A stretch of DNA of 64,000 bases from Actinomadura luzonensis (GTDB taxonomy: Bacteria > Actinomycetota > Actinomycetes > Streptosporangiales > Streptosporangiaceae). Each line of letters opens with the position of its first letter. Position 1 is the stretch's first letter. Under the pieces are notes generated by a model, which saw only the letters and a list, made by a program, of their open reading frames with translations, was not told the origin of the DNA and made no database searches. A program made the position numbers and the translations under genes. The stretch covers positions 930,001-994,000 of the forward strand of contig NZ_JAKRKC020000002.1 of the NCBI RefSeq assembly GCF_022664455.2, given 5' to 3'. Shown one piece after another: positions 24,333-33,035 of the stretch.

Positions 24333-25531
24333 GCCGCGCTCAGCCTCGCCGCCGCCAGGGTGGCGTACAGGGCGGCCCCGTCGGTCAGGACCGCGTCGTC
24401 GAAGACCGCCTCGGGGGAGTGGTTGTAGGGGGCGGTGGCCGGGTCCCGGTCCGGCGGGCACGCCCCCAGGAACGTGAACGCGCCCGGTACCCGCTCCAGC
24501 ACGTACGAGAAGTCCTCCGACCCCATCACCGGCTGCGGCGCGACGAAGTAGCGGCCGGGGCCGAACAGCTCGTCCGCGGTCCGCCCGACGAAGGCGGCCT
24601 CGTCGCCGTCGTTCACCGTCACCGGGTAGCCCATGCCGAACGACGTCTCGGCCGTCAGGCCGTGCGCCGCCGCGATCCCCTCGACCACCTCCACCAGCCG
24701 TCGCTTGACCAGCGTCCGGTTGTCCTTGCTGAACGTGCGCACGGTCGCCTCGAAGCGGGCCTCGTCCGGGATGACGTTGTCGGCCGAGCCGCCGTGGAAG
24801 CTGCCCACCGTCACCACCACGGGGTCGAACACGTCGAACGTCCTGGTCACCATCGTCTGCAGCGCGGTCACCATCTCGCAGCCCGCCTGGATCGGGTCCA
24901 GCGCCCGGTGCGGGCTCGACCCGTGGCCGCCGCGCCCCTTCACCGTCACGCAGAACACGTCGGCCGCCGCCATGATCGGCCCAGGCCGGGAGGTGAACAG
25001 CCCGGTCGGCAACATCGACGACACCACGTGCATCCCGTACGCCGCCACCGGCCGCGACCCCGCCGCCTCCAGCACGCCCTCGTCGATCATGTACTTGGCG
25101 CCCTCGTGGCCCTCCTCGCCCGGCTGGAACATGAAGACCACGTCGCCCGCCAGCTCGTCGCGCCGCGCGCTCAGCAGCCGCGCCGCGCCCGCCAGCATCG
25201 CGGTGTGCAGGTCGTGGCCGCAGGCGTGCATCTGGCCGGGCAGCTGGGAGACGTAGGGCAGGTCGTTCTTCTCCGTCACCGGCAGCGCGTCCATGTCGCC
25301 CCGCAGCAGCACCGCGGGCCCCGGCCGGCCGCCGCGCAGCACCGCCGTCACCGAGCTGAGCGCCGTGCCGGTCCTGATCTCCAGCGGCAGCCCGTCCAGC
25401 GCCGCCAGCACCTTCTCCTGGGTGCGGGGCAGGTGGAGGCCGAGCTCCGGCGTGGTGTGCAGCGAGTGCCTGAGCTGTACGAGTTCGTCCCGCATGTCCT
25501 GCGCGGATTCCATGAACGACATGAAGAACAT
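24329..25531 (-). CDS. M20D-family amidohydrolase (N-acyl amino acid hydrolase type)
   Basis: The 400-residue metallopeptidase has the M20D metal ligands: GDMDALPV, MHACGHDLHTAM, FQPGEEGHEGAKYMIDEGV and the C-terminal MGSEDFSYVLERVPG. The dimerisation domain occupies about residues 185-300. Relatives include hippurate hydrolase and N-acyl-L-amino acid amidohydrolases. ATG 25531 has AGGTGA at five bases; two internal Met codons are alternatives. It heads a two-gene operon with the alcohol dehydrogenase and is divergent from the HAD gene. Confidence 0.92.
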   Translation of the reverse strand: MFFMSFMESAQDMRDELVQLRHSLHTTPELGLHLPRTQEKVLAALDGLPLEIRTGTALSSVTAVLRGGRPGPAVLLRGDMDALPVTEKNDLPYVSQLPGQMHACGHDLHTAMLAGAARLLSARRDELAGDVVFMFQPGEEGHEGAKYMIDEGVLEAAGSRPVAAYGMHVVSSMLPTGLFTSRPGPIMAAADVFCVTVKGRGGHGSSPHRALDPIQAGCEMVTALQTMVTRTFDVFDPVVVTVGSFHGGSADNVIPDEARFEATVRTFSKDNRTLVKRRLVEVVEGIAAAHGLTAETSFGMGYPVTVNDGDEAAFVGRTADELFGPGRYFVAPQPVMGSEDFSYVLERVPGAFTFLGACPPDRDPATAPYNHSPEAVFDDAVLTDGAALYATLAAARLSAA

Positions 25532-25570
25532 TGTTCACCTACCGGCACGGAAGTCGACAAGGCGCGTCGG

Positions 25571-25585
25571 TACGATGGGCGGGTG
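25571..25585 (+). promoter_or_regulatory. Leaderless-type -10 of the HAD-IIA gene
   Basis: TACGAT (25571-25576) is followed after six bases by the GTG start at 25583. No ribosome-binding site intervenes. Confidence 0.55.
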
Positions 25586-26362
25586 ACTCAGCGTAAGCGG
25601 ATCGATTCCTGGTTGTCCGACATGGACGGCGTCCTCGTCCACGAGGGGCGGCCGGTGCCCGGGGCGGACGTGTTCATCAAGCGGCTCAGCGAGTCCGGCA
25701 AGAAGTTCCGGGTGCTGACCAACAACTCGATCTACACGCAGCGCGACCTGTCCGTGCGCCTGGCCGGCGCGGGCCTCGACGTGCCCGCCGAGTCCATCTG
25801 GACCTCCGCCCTGGCCACCGCCCAGTTCCTCGACGACCAGCGGCCGGGCGGGTCGGCGTACGTGATCGGCGAGGCGGGGCTCACCACCGCCCTGCACGAG
25901 GTCGGCTACGTCCTGACCGACCTCGACCCCGACTACGTCGTGCTCGGCGAGACCCGCACCTACAGCTTCACCCAGATCACCCGGGCCATCCGCCTCATCG
26001 AGAACGGCGCCCGCTTCATCGCCACCAACCCCGACCCCATCGGCCCCTCCACCGAGGGCTCCCTGCCCGCCTGCGGCGCGGTCGCCGCCCTCATCACCAA
26101 GGCCACCGGCGTCGCCCCCTACTTCGTCGGCAAGCCCAATCCCCGCATGATGCGCAGCGCGCTCAACGACATCGAGGCCCACAGCGAGACCACCGCGATG
26201 ATCGGCGACCGCATGGACACCGACGTCGTCTCCGGCATGGAGGCGGGGCTCTACACGATCCTCGTCCTCACCGGCGTCACCCAGCGCGACCAGATCGACC
26301 GCTACCCCTACCGACCCTCGCTCGTCGTCGACTCGGTCGCCGACCTCATCGACCTCATCTGA
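25583..26362 (+). CDS. HAD-IIA family phosphatase (NagD-like)
   Basis: The 259-residue enzyme has the HAD nucleophile motif DMDGVL (Asp13, Asp15), motif II VLTNNS, the C2 cap, a Lys in GKPNPRMM and the metal site MIGDRMDTDV. NagD-like enzymes dephosphorylate nucleotides and sugar phosphates. The GTG start sits six bases after a TACGAT -10 element, giving a leaderless mRNA. It is divergent from the M20 amidohydrolase with 51 bases between start codons. Confidence 0.92.
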   Translation: MTQRKRIDSWLSDMDGVLVHEGRPVPGADVFIKRLSESGKKFRVLTNNSIYTQRDLSVRLAGAGLDVPAESIWTSALATAQFLDDQRPGGSAYVIGEAGLTTALHEVGYVLTDLDPDYVVLGETRTYSFTQITRAIRLIENGARFIATNPDPIGPSTEGSLPACGAVAALITKATGVAPYFVGKPNPRMMRSALNDIEAHSETTAMIGDRMDTDVVSGMEAGLYTILVLTGVTQRDQIDRYPYRPSLVVDSVADLIDLI

Positions 26363-26405
26363 ACCTGACGGCTTCCGACAGGTACGACCGGCAGGCTGGG
26401 GCGTC

Positions 26406-27029
26406 ATGAACCGCGTGTATCTGGAGACCGGCCCCAAGAAGGTGTTCGCCTGCTCGCTCGACTGGCCCGGCTGGGCCCGGGTGGACAAGGGCGAGGAGGC
26501 GGCCCTCGACCGCCTGGCGGACTACGCCGCCCGCTACCGCGCCGTCGCCGAGCGGGCCGGCGTGCCGTTCGCGCCGGGGGAGCCGGAGGTGGTGGCCCGG
26601 GTGCCGGGCACCCCCACCACCGACTTCGGCGCCCCGGCCGCCGTGCCGGAGCTGGACCTGGAGCCGGTGACCGCCGCCGAGGCCGAGCGGGACGTGGCGC
26701 TGATGCGCGCCGCCTGGGAGCTCTTCGACGAGGTCGCCGGCCTCGCCCCGGCGGAGCTGCGCAAGGGCCCGCGCGGCGGCGGGCGCGACCGGGACCGGGT
26801 CGTGGACCACGTGGTGGAGGCCGAACGCGCCTACGCGCGCAAGGTGGGGGTGCGGCACAAGCCGTACCGGACGGCGGGCGACCGGGACGCCATGCGCGAG
26901 GAGCTGGCCGCCACCCTCGCGCGTCCCTGGGGGCCGCCCCTGGCCACCGGCTGGCCGCCCCGCTACGCCCTGCGCCGCGTCGTCTGGCACGTCCTCGACC
27001 ACCTCTGGGAGATCGAGGACAAGAGCTGA
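26406..27029 (+). CDS. DinB-like conserved actinobacterial protein
   Basis: The 207-residue protein opens MNRVYLETGPKKVFACSLDWPGW, a pattern I associate with an uncharacterised actinobacterial family. Its C-terminal half resembles the DinB/maleylpyruvate-isomerase four-helix bundle: VVDHVVEAERAYARKVG and VVWHVLDHLWEIED carry three His residues in the places of the usual metal ligands. Related proteins use mycothiol or bacillithiol. The reaction is unknown. It stands alone, 43 bases after the HAD gene. Confidence 0.72.
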   Translation: MNRVYLETGPKKVFACSLDWPGWARVDKGEEAALDRLADYAARYRAVAERAGVPFAPGEPEVVARVPGTPTTDFGAPAAVPELDLEPVTAAEAERDVALMRAAWELFDEVAGLAPAELRKGPRGGGRDRDRVVDHVVEAERAYARKVGVRHKPYRTAGDRDAMREELAATLARPWGPPLATGWPPRYALRRVVWHVLDHLWEIEDKS

Positions 27030-27177
27030 GCGTTCCCCGCCCGGCCGGGGGCTCCAGCATGTTCGTCCTCGACCCGCCCGATCTGCGGGAACCGGGGCCC
27101 GGGGGCGGGAGACGTGGTTACGATCGTTACGGAAAGCGATCGGGCGACCACGGATCCAAGGGAGAAGGCGGACGTGC

Positions 27178-27636
27178 GTGGATGTGGAGACGGAGATCCT
27201 CGACTTGAAGCTCCGTGTTGAGGACCTGGAGGTCGGCCGCGGCGCGCCGGACGCGGACCCGAACCCGGAGCTGGGCCGCCAGGCGGAGCTGCTGCGCGAG
27301 ATCAACGACAGGACCCGGCACCTCCAGAAGGAGATAGCGGCGCTCCGCGGCCGCATCGGCGTCGTCGGCGCCGAGGTGGGCCAGGACATCGCGGCCCTGC
27401 AGACCGAGGTCGAGGGCGTGCGCCGGGCGATCGGCCCGCCCGCGCGGCCGTGCCCGGGCGGGTCCGCAGGCGTGTCCGCCGACGTGTCCGCCGACCTGAA
27501 CGACCTGCGGACGGACGTGGCCGAAGGGCTCGACGGGGTGCGGGCCGAGATGGCTCAGGAGTTCGCGTCCGTGCGCTCCGAGATGCTCGACCTCGGCATC
27601 AAGCTCGACCGGTTACTGCACCGGCACGGCGACTGA
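27178..27636 (+). CDS. Coiled-coil protein of unknown function
   Basis: The 152-residue protein is largely heptad-like helix: VETEILDLKLRVEDLEV, then RQAELLREINDRTRHLQKEIAALRGRIGVVGAEV, then EMAQEFASVRSEMLDLGIKLDRLLHR. A Pro/Gly break with repeated VSADVSADL lies in the middle. There is no signal or membrane segment. The GTG at 27178 follows GGGAGAAGG. It contains a TTA codon at 27613. A scaffolding or multimerising role is possible; nothing more can be said. Confidence 0.7.
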   Translation: MDVETEILDLKLRVEDLEVGRGAPDADPNPELGRQAELLREINDRTRHLQKEIAALRGRIGVVGAEVGQDIAALQTEVEGVRRAIGPPARPCPGGSAGVSADVSADLNDLRTDVAEGLDGVRAEMAQEFASVRSEMLDLGIKLDRLLHRHGD

Positions 27637-27712
27637 CCCGGACATGGCGGCACGTGGATGGACATAATTCACACCAAGTCATATACGCCCACCCTCTTTG
27701 ACCGGTATGTCC

Positions 27713-27731
27713 TTCGGGTAGCCTAACCTAC
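27713..27731. promoter_or_regulatory. IdeR/DtxR-type iron box before the desaturase gene
   Basis: TTCGGGTAGCCTAACCTAC matches the 19-base consensus TTAGGTTAGSCTAACCTAA at 16 positions. It overlaps the probable -10 region (TAGCCT/TAACCT) downstream of TTGACC at 27698, where a bound iron-loaded repressor would block transcription. Confidence 0.65.
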
Positions 27732-27740
27732 GGTACCGTA
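27729..27740. promoter_or_regulatory. Perfect 12-base palindrome before the desaturase gene
   Basis: TACGGTACCGTA overlaps the right end of the iron box and ends 21 bases before the start codon. It could be a second operator. Confidence 0.45.
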
Positions 27741-27761
27741 ACCTGAAGGAGAAGATCTTTT

Positions 27762-28694
27762 ATGGCGATGACTCAGACGGAACTGCTGCACGAGCTCGAG
27801 CCCGTGGTGGCCGGCGAGCTCGACCGCCACGAGAAGACGGCCAAGGAGTGGTTCCCGCACGAGTACATCCCGTGGAGCGAGGGCCGCGACTTCGACGGCA
27901 TCTACGGGGGCGAGGCGTGGCAGGAAGGCGACTCGAAGATCCCCGAAGCGGCCCGCGTGTCGCTCGTCGTGAACCTCCTGACCGAGGACAACCTCCCCAG
28001 CTACCACCATGAGATCGCCACCACGTTCGGCCGCGACGGCGCGTGGGGCACCTGGGTGCACCGCTGGACGGCCGAGGAGGACCGGCACGGCACCGCGATC
28101 CGCGACTACCTGACCGTCACCCGCGCCGTCGACCCCGTCGCGCTGGAGCGGGCCAGGATGCACCACATGGCCCAGGGCTTCATCACCGAGTACAACACCA
28201 TGCTCCAGCAGCTCGCCTACGTCTCCTTCCAGGAGCTGGCCACCCGCATCGCGCACCGCAACACCGGCAGGGCCTCCGGCGACGAGGGCTGCGAGCGGCT
28301 GCTCGCCCGCATCGCCGCCGACGAGAACCTGCACATGCTCTTCTACCGCAACCTGCTCAAGGCGGCCTTCGAGCTCGACCCGGGCCAGACGATGCGCGCG
28401 GTGACCGACGTCGTCACGACGTTCCAGATGCCGGGACAGGGCATGGAGGGCTTCGCCCGCAAGGCCATGATCATCGCCAACGAGGGCATCTACGACCTGC
28501 GGCTCCACCTCGACGACGTGCTCATGCCGGTGCTGCGGCAGTGGTCGGTGTTCGACAAGACCGGCCTCGGCCCCGAGGGGGAGCGGGCCCGCGAGGAGCT
28601 GGCCGCGTTCCTGGCCAAGACCGACGCGACGGCCACCAGGTTCGTCGAGCGCCGCGAGGAGCGCCGCGCCCGCCTCGCCGCCCGCCAGGGATGA
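27762..28694 (+). CDS. Acyl-ACP desaturase (soluble di-iron, DesA-like)
   Basis: The 310-residue protein has the di-iron ligands of soluble acyl-ACP desaturases: EDNLPSYHH, AEEDRHG and ADENLHMLFYRN. It should insert a cis double bond into acyl carrier protein-bound fatty acids in the cytoplasm. Length and motifs agree with mycobacterial DesA1/DesA2-like enzymes. The ATG at 27762 has GAAGGAGAAG upstream. The promoter carries an IdeR-type iron box and a palindrome, so expression probably depends on iron, the enzyme's own cofactor. It is monocistronic. Confidence 0.93.
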   Translation: MAMTQTELLHELEPVVAGELDRHEKTAKEWFPHEYIPWSEGRDFDGIYGGEAWQEGDSKIPEAARVSLVVNLLTEDNLPSYHHEIATTFGRDGAWGTWVHRWTAEEDRHGTAIRDYLTVTRAVDPVALERARMHHMAQGFITEYNTMLQQLAYVSFQELATRIAHRNTGRASGDEGCERLLARIAADENLHMLFYRNLLKAAFELDPGQTMRAVTDVVTTFQMPGQGMEGFARKAMIIANEGIYDLRLHLDDVLMPVLRQWSVFDKTGLGPEGERAREELAAFLAKTDATATRFVERREERRARLAARQG

Positions 28695-28757
28695 TCGCCC
28701 CAAGCCGGCGGCGCCGCGGATGATGGCGGCCGGCCGGACGTGCCATGATCCTGCCTC

Positions 28758-30821
28758 ATGGACGTCCTGGCCCAGTTGTTCATCGCCCTGTCCGCGTTAC
28801 TGACGATCATCCTGCTGGCCGTGATGGCGCAGCGGCTGCTGGGCGTCAGGTTCGGCGCGCTGCGCACGTTCGTGGCCGCGCTGGCCGCCTTCGCGCTGGC
28901 GCAGCCGGTGCTCACGCCGATCCTGGCGGCGTTCAAGGTCCCGGCGGACGGTCGCCTGCCGGACGCCGGGGCGCTGGGCGTCCTGCTGCTCCTCGTGATG
29001 GCCATGGTGCTCATCCCGATGGTGCTGCTCGTGCTGGCCGAGGCGCTGGTGCCGCCCGGCTCGGTGCCGGGCCCGGTGGAGCTGCTGCGGTCGGTGCGGG
29101 GACGCCTGTCGCGGGCCCGCCGCTACTCGCAGATCACCCGGATCGCCGTCAAGCACGGCCTCGGCCCCTACCTGCGCGGCCGGGGCGAGCGGCTGGACGA
29201 CCGGCCCGGCAAGGTGCGCCTGGCCAGGTCCCTGCGCCTGGCGCTGGACGAGGGCGGCGTCACGTTCGTCAAGCTCGGCCAGGTCCTGTCCACCCGGCGT
29301 GACCTGCTGCCCCCCGAGTTCGTGGAGGAGCTCGGCCGGCTGCAGGACAAGGTCGCCCCGGCGCCGTGGACGCAGATCGAGCCGGTGCTCACCGAGGAGC
29401 TGGGCGGGCCGGTCGAGGAGGTCTTCGCCGCCGTCGAGCGGACGCCGCTGGCCGCCGCCTCCATCGGGCAGGTGCACGCCGCCCGGCTGCCCGGCGGCGA
29501 GGACGTCGTCGTCAAGGTGCGGCGGCCGGGCATCGAGGCGGCCGTGGGCAAGGACCTGGACATCGTCCGGCGGCTGGCGGCCACGCTGGAGTCCCGTACC
29601 CGGTGGGGGCGGTCGCTGGGCCTGCGGGACCTGGCGGAGGGGTTCGCGGCGGCCATCCGCGAGGAGCTGGACTTCCGGGTGGAGGCCGCCAACATGGCCG
29701 CCGTCACGACGGCGGCCGGCACGACGGGGGCCGGCACGACGGGGGCCGGCGCGACGGGGGCCCGCACGACGAGTGCCGGCACGACGGCCGCCGGAGCGGC
29801 CGGGAGCGCCGGGGACGGCCCGGCCGGCGGCGTCAGGTATCCGGCTCCGGTGCCCGTCCTGTGCACCGAGCGGGTCCTCGTCATGCGCCGCCTGTCCGGC
29901 CGCCCCGTCACCGAGGCCCCGCCCGAGGACGGCCCCCGCCTGGCCCGCGACCTGCTCGCCTGCCTGCTCCGCCAGATCCTCGTGGACGGCGTCTTCCACG
30001 CCGACCCGCACCCCGGCAACCTCATGCTGCTCGATGACGGCACCCTCGGCCTGCTCGACTTCGGCTCCGTCGGCCGCCTGGACGCCGCCGTCCGCTCGGC
30101 CCTGCAACGCTTCCTGCTCGCCATGAACCGCCAGGACCCGCTCGCCGTCACCGACGCCCTGCTGGAGGTCGTGCCCCGCCCCGAGGACATCGACGAGGCC
30201 GCCCTGGAACGCGCGCTCGGCCAGTTCATGGCCCGCCACCTCGGGCCCGGCATGGACAGCGTGCAGATGTTCACCGACCTGTTCAGGATCGTCACCGCGT
30301 ACGGGCTGTCGATCCCGCCCGAGGTGGCCGCCGTCTTCCGGGCGCTGGCCACGCTGGAGGGCACGCTGGTGCGCCTGTCGCCCGGGTTCGACCTCATCGG
30401 CGAGGCCCGCGCGTTCGCCGGCCGGCACCTCGCCGAGCGCGCCGAGCCGGCCGCGATCAGGGAGACCGTCACGCAGGAGCTGGCCGCGCTGCTGCCGATG
30501 CTGCGCCGCCTGCCCCGCCGCGTCGAGCGCATCGCGAGCGCCGCCGAGCACGGCCGGCTGGCCCTGAACGTGCGGCTGCTGGCCGACGAGCGCGACCGCC
30601 GCTACCTGACCGGGCTGCTGCACCAGGTGCTGCTCACGGCGCTGGGGGCGACGGCGGGCGTCATGGCCGTCCTGCTGCTCGGCACCGGCGGCGGGCCGCA
30701 GATCATGACCGGCGTCTCGTTGTTCCACCTCATCGGCTACAACCTGCTGATGATCTCCGCGATCCTCGTGCTCCGGGTGCTCGCGCCGATCTTCCGACGT
30801 CACAGGAAGTTTGAAGATTAA
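28758..30821 (+). CDS. ABC1/UbiB-family atypical kinase with in-frame repeat insertion
   Basis: The 687-residue protein has two N-terminal membrane helices, a UbiB kinase-like core and two C-terminal membrane helices. Core motifs are FVKLGQVLSTR, the Ala-rich loop AAASIGQVHAA, VVVKVRRPG, DGVFHADPHPGNL and LLDFGSVG. UbiB proteins support isoprenoid quinone or lipid metabolism as ATPases. Between EAANMAAV and VRYPAPVPVLCTERVLVM, where relatives have about 15-20 residues, this protein has some 35 of Thr/Gly/Ala from six 15-bp repeats. Codon 14 is TTA. The ATG at 28758 lies 63 bases after the desaturase stop. Confidence 0.88.
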   Translation: MDVLAQLFIALSALLTIILLAVMAQRLLGVRFGALRTFVAALAAFALAQPVLTPILAAFKVPADGRLPDAGALGVLLLLVMAMVLIPMVLLVLAEALVPPGSVPGPVELLRSVRGRLSRARRYSQITRIAVKHGLGPYLRGRGERLDDRPGKVRLARSLRLALDEGGVTFVKLGQVLSTRRDLLPPEFVEELGRLQDKVAPAPWTQIEPVLTEELGGPVEEVFAAVERTPLAAASIGQVHAARLPGGEDVVVKVRRPGIEAAVGKDLDIVRRLAATLESRTRWGRSLGLRDLAEGFAAAIREELDFRVEAANMAAVTTAAGTTGAGTTGAGATGARTTSAGTTAAGAAGSAGDGPAGGVRYPAPVPVLCTERVLVMRRLSGRPVTEAPPEDGPRLARDLLACLLRQILVDGVFHADPHPGNLMLLDDGTLGLLDFGSVGRLDAAVRSALQRFLLAMNRQDPLAVTDALLEVVPRPEDIDEAALERALGQFMARHLGPGMDSVQMFTDLFRIVTAYGLSIPPEVAAVFRALATLEGTLVRLSPGFDLIGEARAFAGRHLAERAEPAAIRETVTQELAALLPMLRRLPRRVERIASAAEHGRLALNVRLLADERDRRYLTGLLHQVLLTALGATAGVMAVLLLGTGGGPQIMTGVSLFHLIGYNLLMISAILVLRVLAPIFRRHRKFED
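29703..29792 (+). repeat. 15-bp minisatellite within the UbiB-like kinase gene
   Basis: Six consecutive 15-base units (consensus GGCACGACGGGGGCC) encode a repeated TTGAG-type pentapeptide. The array keeps the reading frame. Confidence 0.88.
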
Positions 30822-30939
30822 CTTCCGTCCCAGGGGTAGAGCTGCGGCGCGGGAACCACTTTTGACCGGGGCATGGTCTTGGACATCCCCGGCATCGGGC
30901 AGGTTTCCCGGTAACACCGGAACCCCTTGGGAGCAGAGG

Positions 30940-31650
30940 GTGAAAATCATCGGCATCGCCGCCGGCCTGCACGCCGGATCGTTCGTCAACAGGTTGCTGG
31001 GAGCGGCGGGCGGTGAGTTGCCCGAGGGCGTCGGATTCGAGGTGTGGTCCGGCCTGCGGCAGATGCCGCCGTACGAGGACGGGCCGGTGCCCGCCACCGC
31101 GCCCGCGCCGGTGCGGGAGCTGGCGGCGCTGGTCGCCGCGGCGGACGCGGTGATCGTGACGGCGCCCGAGCACAGCCTGCTGCCGGACGAGCTGATCGAC
31201 ACCCTGGACTGGCTGACGGCACGCGGCGCGCTGGCGGGCAAGCATGTGGCGGTGATGAGCGCGAGCGCCCGGGCGTGCGGGGCGATGTGGGCGCAGGCGG
31301 AGCTTTACAAGCGGCTGCAGACGGCCGGGGCGGTGGTGACGGGCGCGGAGCTGGTGATCCTGCCCGGCTGCCGGCATTTCGAGGAGGACGGCCGCCTCGC
31401 CGACCCGGTGTTGCGGGAGCAGGTGCGCGGGGTGATCGGGCGGCTGTGCCCGGCCGAGCTGCTGGAGCCCGCCGCCGCCGTCGAGCTGCTGGAACCCGCC
31501 GCCGAGCTGCTGGCGCCCGCCGCTGTCGAGCTGCTGGAGCCGGCCTCCGCCGAGGCGCTGGAGCCTGTCCTGGCCGACGTCCTCGAGCCCGCCCTGATGC
31601 CGATGCGCGAGCCGGGCCTCAACGTGCGCGAGCCCGCGCTGTCCCGCTGA
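30940..31650 (+). CDS. NADPH-dependent FMN reductase-like flavodoxin-fold protein with C-terminal repeats
   Basis: The first 170 residues follow the NADPH:FMN-reductase fold (VKIIGIAAGLHAGSFVNRLL, ADAVIVTAPEHSLLPDELIDTLDWL, LAGKHVAVMSAS), with variant phosphate-binding residues compared with typical members. The remaining 65 residues are a repeat of ELLEPAA-like units and related REPAL endings, unusual for this fold. The GTG at 30940 has GGGAG seven bases upstream. It probably uses or binds flavin; the repeats may mediate association. The gene converges on arfB. Confidence 0.72.
   Translation: MKIIGIAAGLHAGSFVNRLLGAAGGELPEGVGFEVWSGLRQMPPYEDGPVPATAPAPVRELAALVAAADAVIVTAPEHSLLPDELIDTLDWLTARGALAGKHVAVMSASARACGAMWAQAELYKRLQTAGAVVTGAELVILPGCRHFEEDGRLADPVLREQVRGVIGRLCPAELLEPAAAVELLEPAAELLAPAAVELLEPASAEALEPVLADVLEPALMPMREPGLNVREPALSR
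31456..31590 (+). repeat. Imperfect coding repeat (ELLEPAA)
   Basis: Tandem GAGCTGCTGGAGCCCGCC-like units of 21-27 bases encode successive ELLEPAA, ELLAPAA and EALEPVL segments at the C-terminus of the flavodoxin-fold protein. Confidence 0.75.
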
Positions 31651-31674
31651 TCGGCAGCCGCCGCGGGCCCGGGA

Positions 31675-32082
31675 TCAGAGGCCACGGCGCAGTCTCTTGA
31701 CGTCGGAGCGTTGTTTTTTGGCGGCGATGCGGCGCTCGACCGAGCCCCTGCTGGGCTTGGTCGGGCGCCGCCGCTTGGGCGGCGGGGCGATCGCCTCGCG
31801 CAGCCGCTGAGCCAGCCGCTGCGTCGCGGCCTCCCGGTTCCTGAGCTGCGAACGGTACTCCGAAGCGGCGATCGTGATCGTGGCCGCGCCCAGCCGGTCG
31901 AGCGCCCGCTGCTTCAGCGCGGGCGGCAGCGCCGTGCTGGCCGCCACGTCGAAGGTCAGCTCTACCCGGCTGTCGGTGGTGTTGACACCCTGCCCGCCCG
32001 GGCCGGACGAACGCGAGAAGCGCCAGACGAGCTCGGCGTCGGGGATGACGACCGAGTCGTTGACGACCAGCGGGCCGGGCAT
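31675..32082 (-). CDS. arfB: Alternative ribosome-rescue factor ArfB (peptidyl-tRNA hydrolase)
   Basis: The 135-residue protein has the class I release-factor core with the catalytic motif in RSSGPGGQGVNTTDSRVEL and a basic tail (KRRRPTKPSRGSVERRIAAKKQRSDVKRLR) that enters the empty mRNA channel of stalled ribosomes. ArfB hydrolyses peptidyl-tRNA on ribosomes stalled on broken mRNAs. The length is normal. It converges on the flavodoxin-fold gene. Confidence 0.95.
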   Translation of the reverse strand: MPGPLVVNDSVVIPDAELVWRFSRSSGPGGQGVNTTDSRVELTFDVAASTALPPALKQRALDRLGAATITIAASEYRSQLRNREAATQRLAQRLREAIAPPPKRRRPTKPSRGSVERRIAAKKQRSDVKRLRRGL

Positions 32083-32227
32083 GCGCGGGACTCCTGTCGG
32101 TGTGGATCTGCCTGTCGAAGGTGAATGTCACCGTATCCGGGTGGGATATGCCGTCCGCAACGGCATTTTCAATCACCGCCCCCGCTGCGACTATGGGAAG
32201 AACATCGCGGAGGAGGGGCGTATTTCC

Positions 32228-33001
32228 ATGCAGCCTGTCGTCCAGGCGGGCCTCACGGTGGTGCTGGCCGTCGTCTCCGCCGTCGGGTTCCTGCTGCTGC
32301 GGTGTCAGGGCAAGGGGCGGCCGTTCGGGCCGGCGGGGTGGCGGCTGGCGCTCGCGATCACCATGCTGACCGGGCTGCTGTCCGCCGGGGTGGCGCTGGT
32401 GAGCGGCTGGCTGCTGAACGACTTCCTGGCCACCGCGCTCGGCGCCGCCGGGCCGAGCGGGCTGTGGCTGAGCCAGATGCGCGGCAAGGACGAGGAACGC
32501 CGGTCGCTGGGGCGCGAGGCGGCGACGTTCTGGCTGGTGTCGCTGCTGGCCAAGCTGGACCAGGCGATGGCCGAGGACCAGTGGGTGTGGTGCGAGCGCC
32601 GGGTCGACGACTCCTGGAACGTCTACGAGCTGAGCCTCGCCGCCCACCGTTACCACGAGCGCATCAACGAGCGCCTCACCCCGGAGGAGCGCCGCCGCGA
32701 GCGCATCCACGCCCGGCTGGACGCCATCGAGCGGCGGCTCGACGTGGCCGCGCTGATCGAGGACGGGGCGGCCCGGTCGAAGGTGTCCACCGCGCTCGGC
32801 AACTCGCGGCACACCCGGGCGGCCCGGTACGAGCGGTATCTGAACGATCTGCGCAGGCTGCACGGCGTGCTCAAGCACGACGCGGAGAGCGATCTGCTGC
32901 GGCTGCTGGCGGCCGGCTACCGGGCCGGCTACCGGTCGCTGCCGGCGTTCACGCCGCCCTCGCGCATCCGCGAGTCGGAGGCCGTCCGGCGGGCGCTCTG
33001 A
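32228..33001 (+). CDS. Membrane-anchored protein of unknown function
   Basis: The 257-residue protein has two N-terminal transmembrane helices (QAGLTVVLAVVSAVGFLLL and LALAITMLTGLLSAGVALVSGW) and then about 180 cytoplasmic residues rich in Arg and Glu helix. This part includes ERLTPEERRRERIHARLDAIERRLDVAALI and ends ESEAVRRAL. I do not recognise the family. The ATG at 32228 follows GGAGGAGGGG at about ten bases. It is divergent from arfB and convergent with the XRE gene. Confidence 0.7.
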   Translation: MQPVVQAGLTVVLAVVSAVGFLLLRCQGKGRPFGPAGWRLALAITMLTGLLSAGVALVSGWLLNDFLATALGAAGPSGLWLSQMRGKDEERRSLGREAATFWLVSLLAKLDQAMAEDQWVWCERRVDDSWNVYELSLAAHRYHERINERLTPEERRRERIHARLDAIERRLDVAALIEDGAARSKVSTALGNSRHTRAARYERYLNDLRRLHGVLKHDAESDLLRLLAAGYRAGYRSLPAFTPPSRIRESEAVRRAL

Positions 33002-33035
33002 GAGGCCGCGGGCGCTCTGAGAGGCCGCGGAGGCC

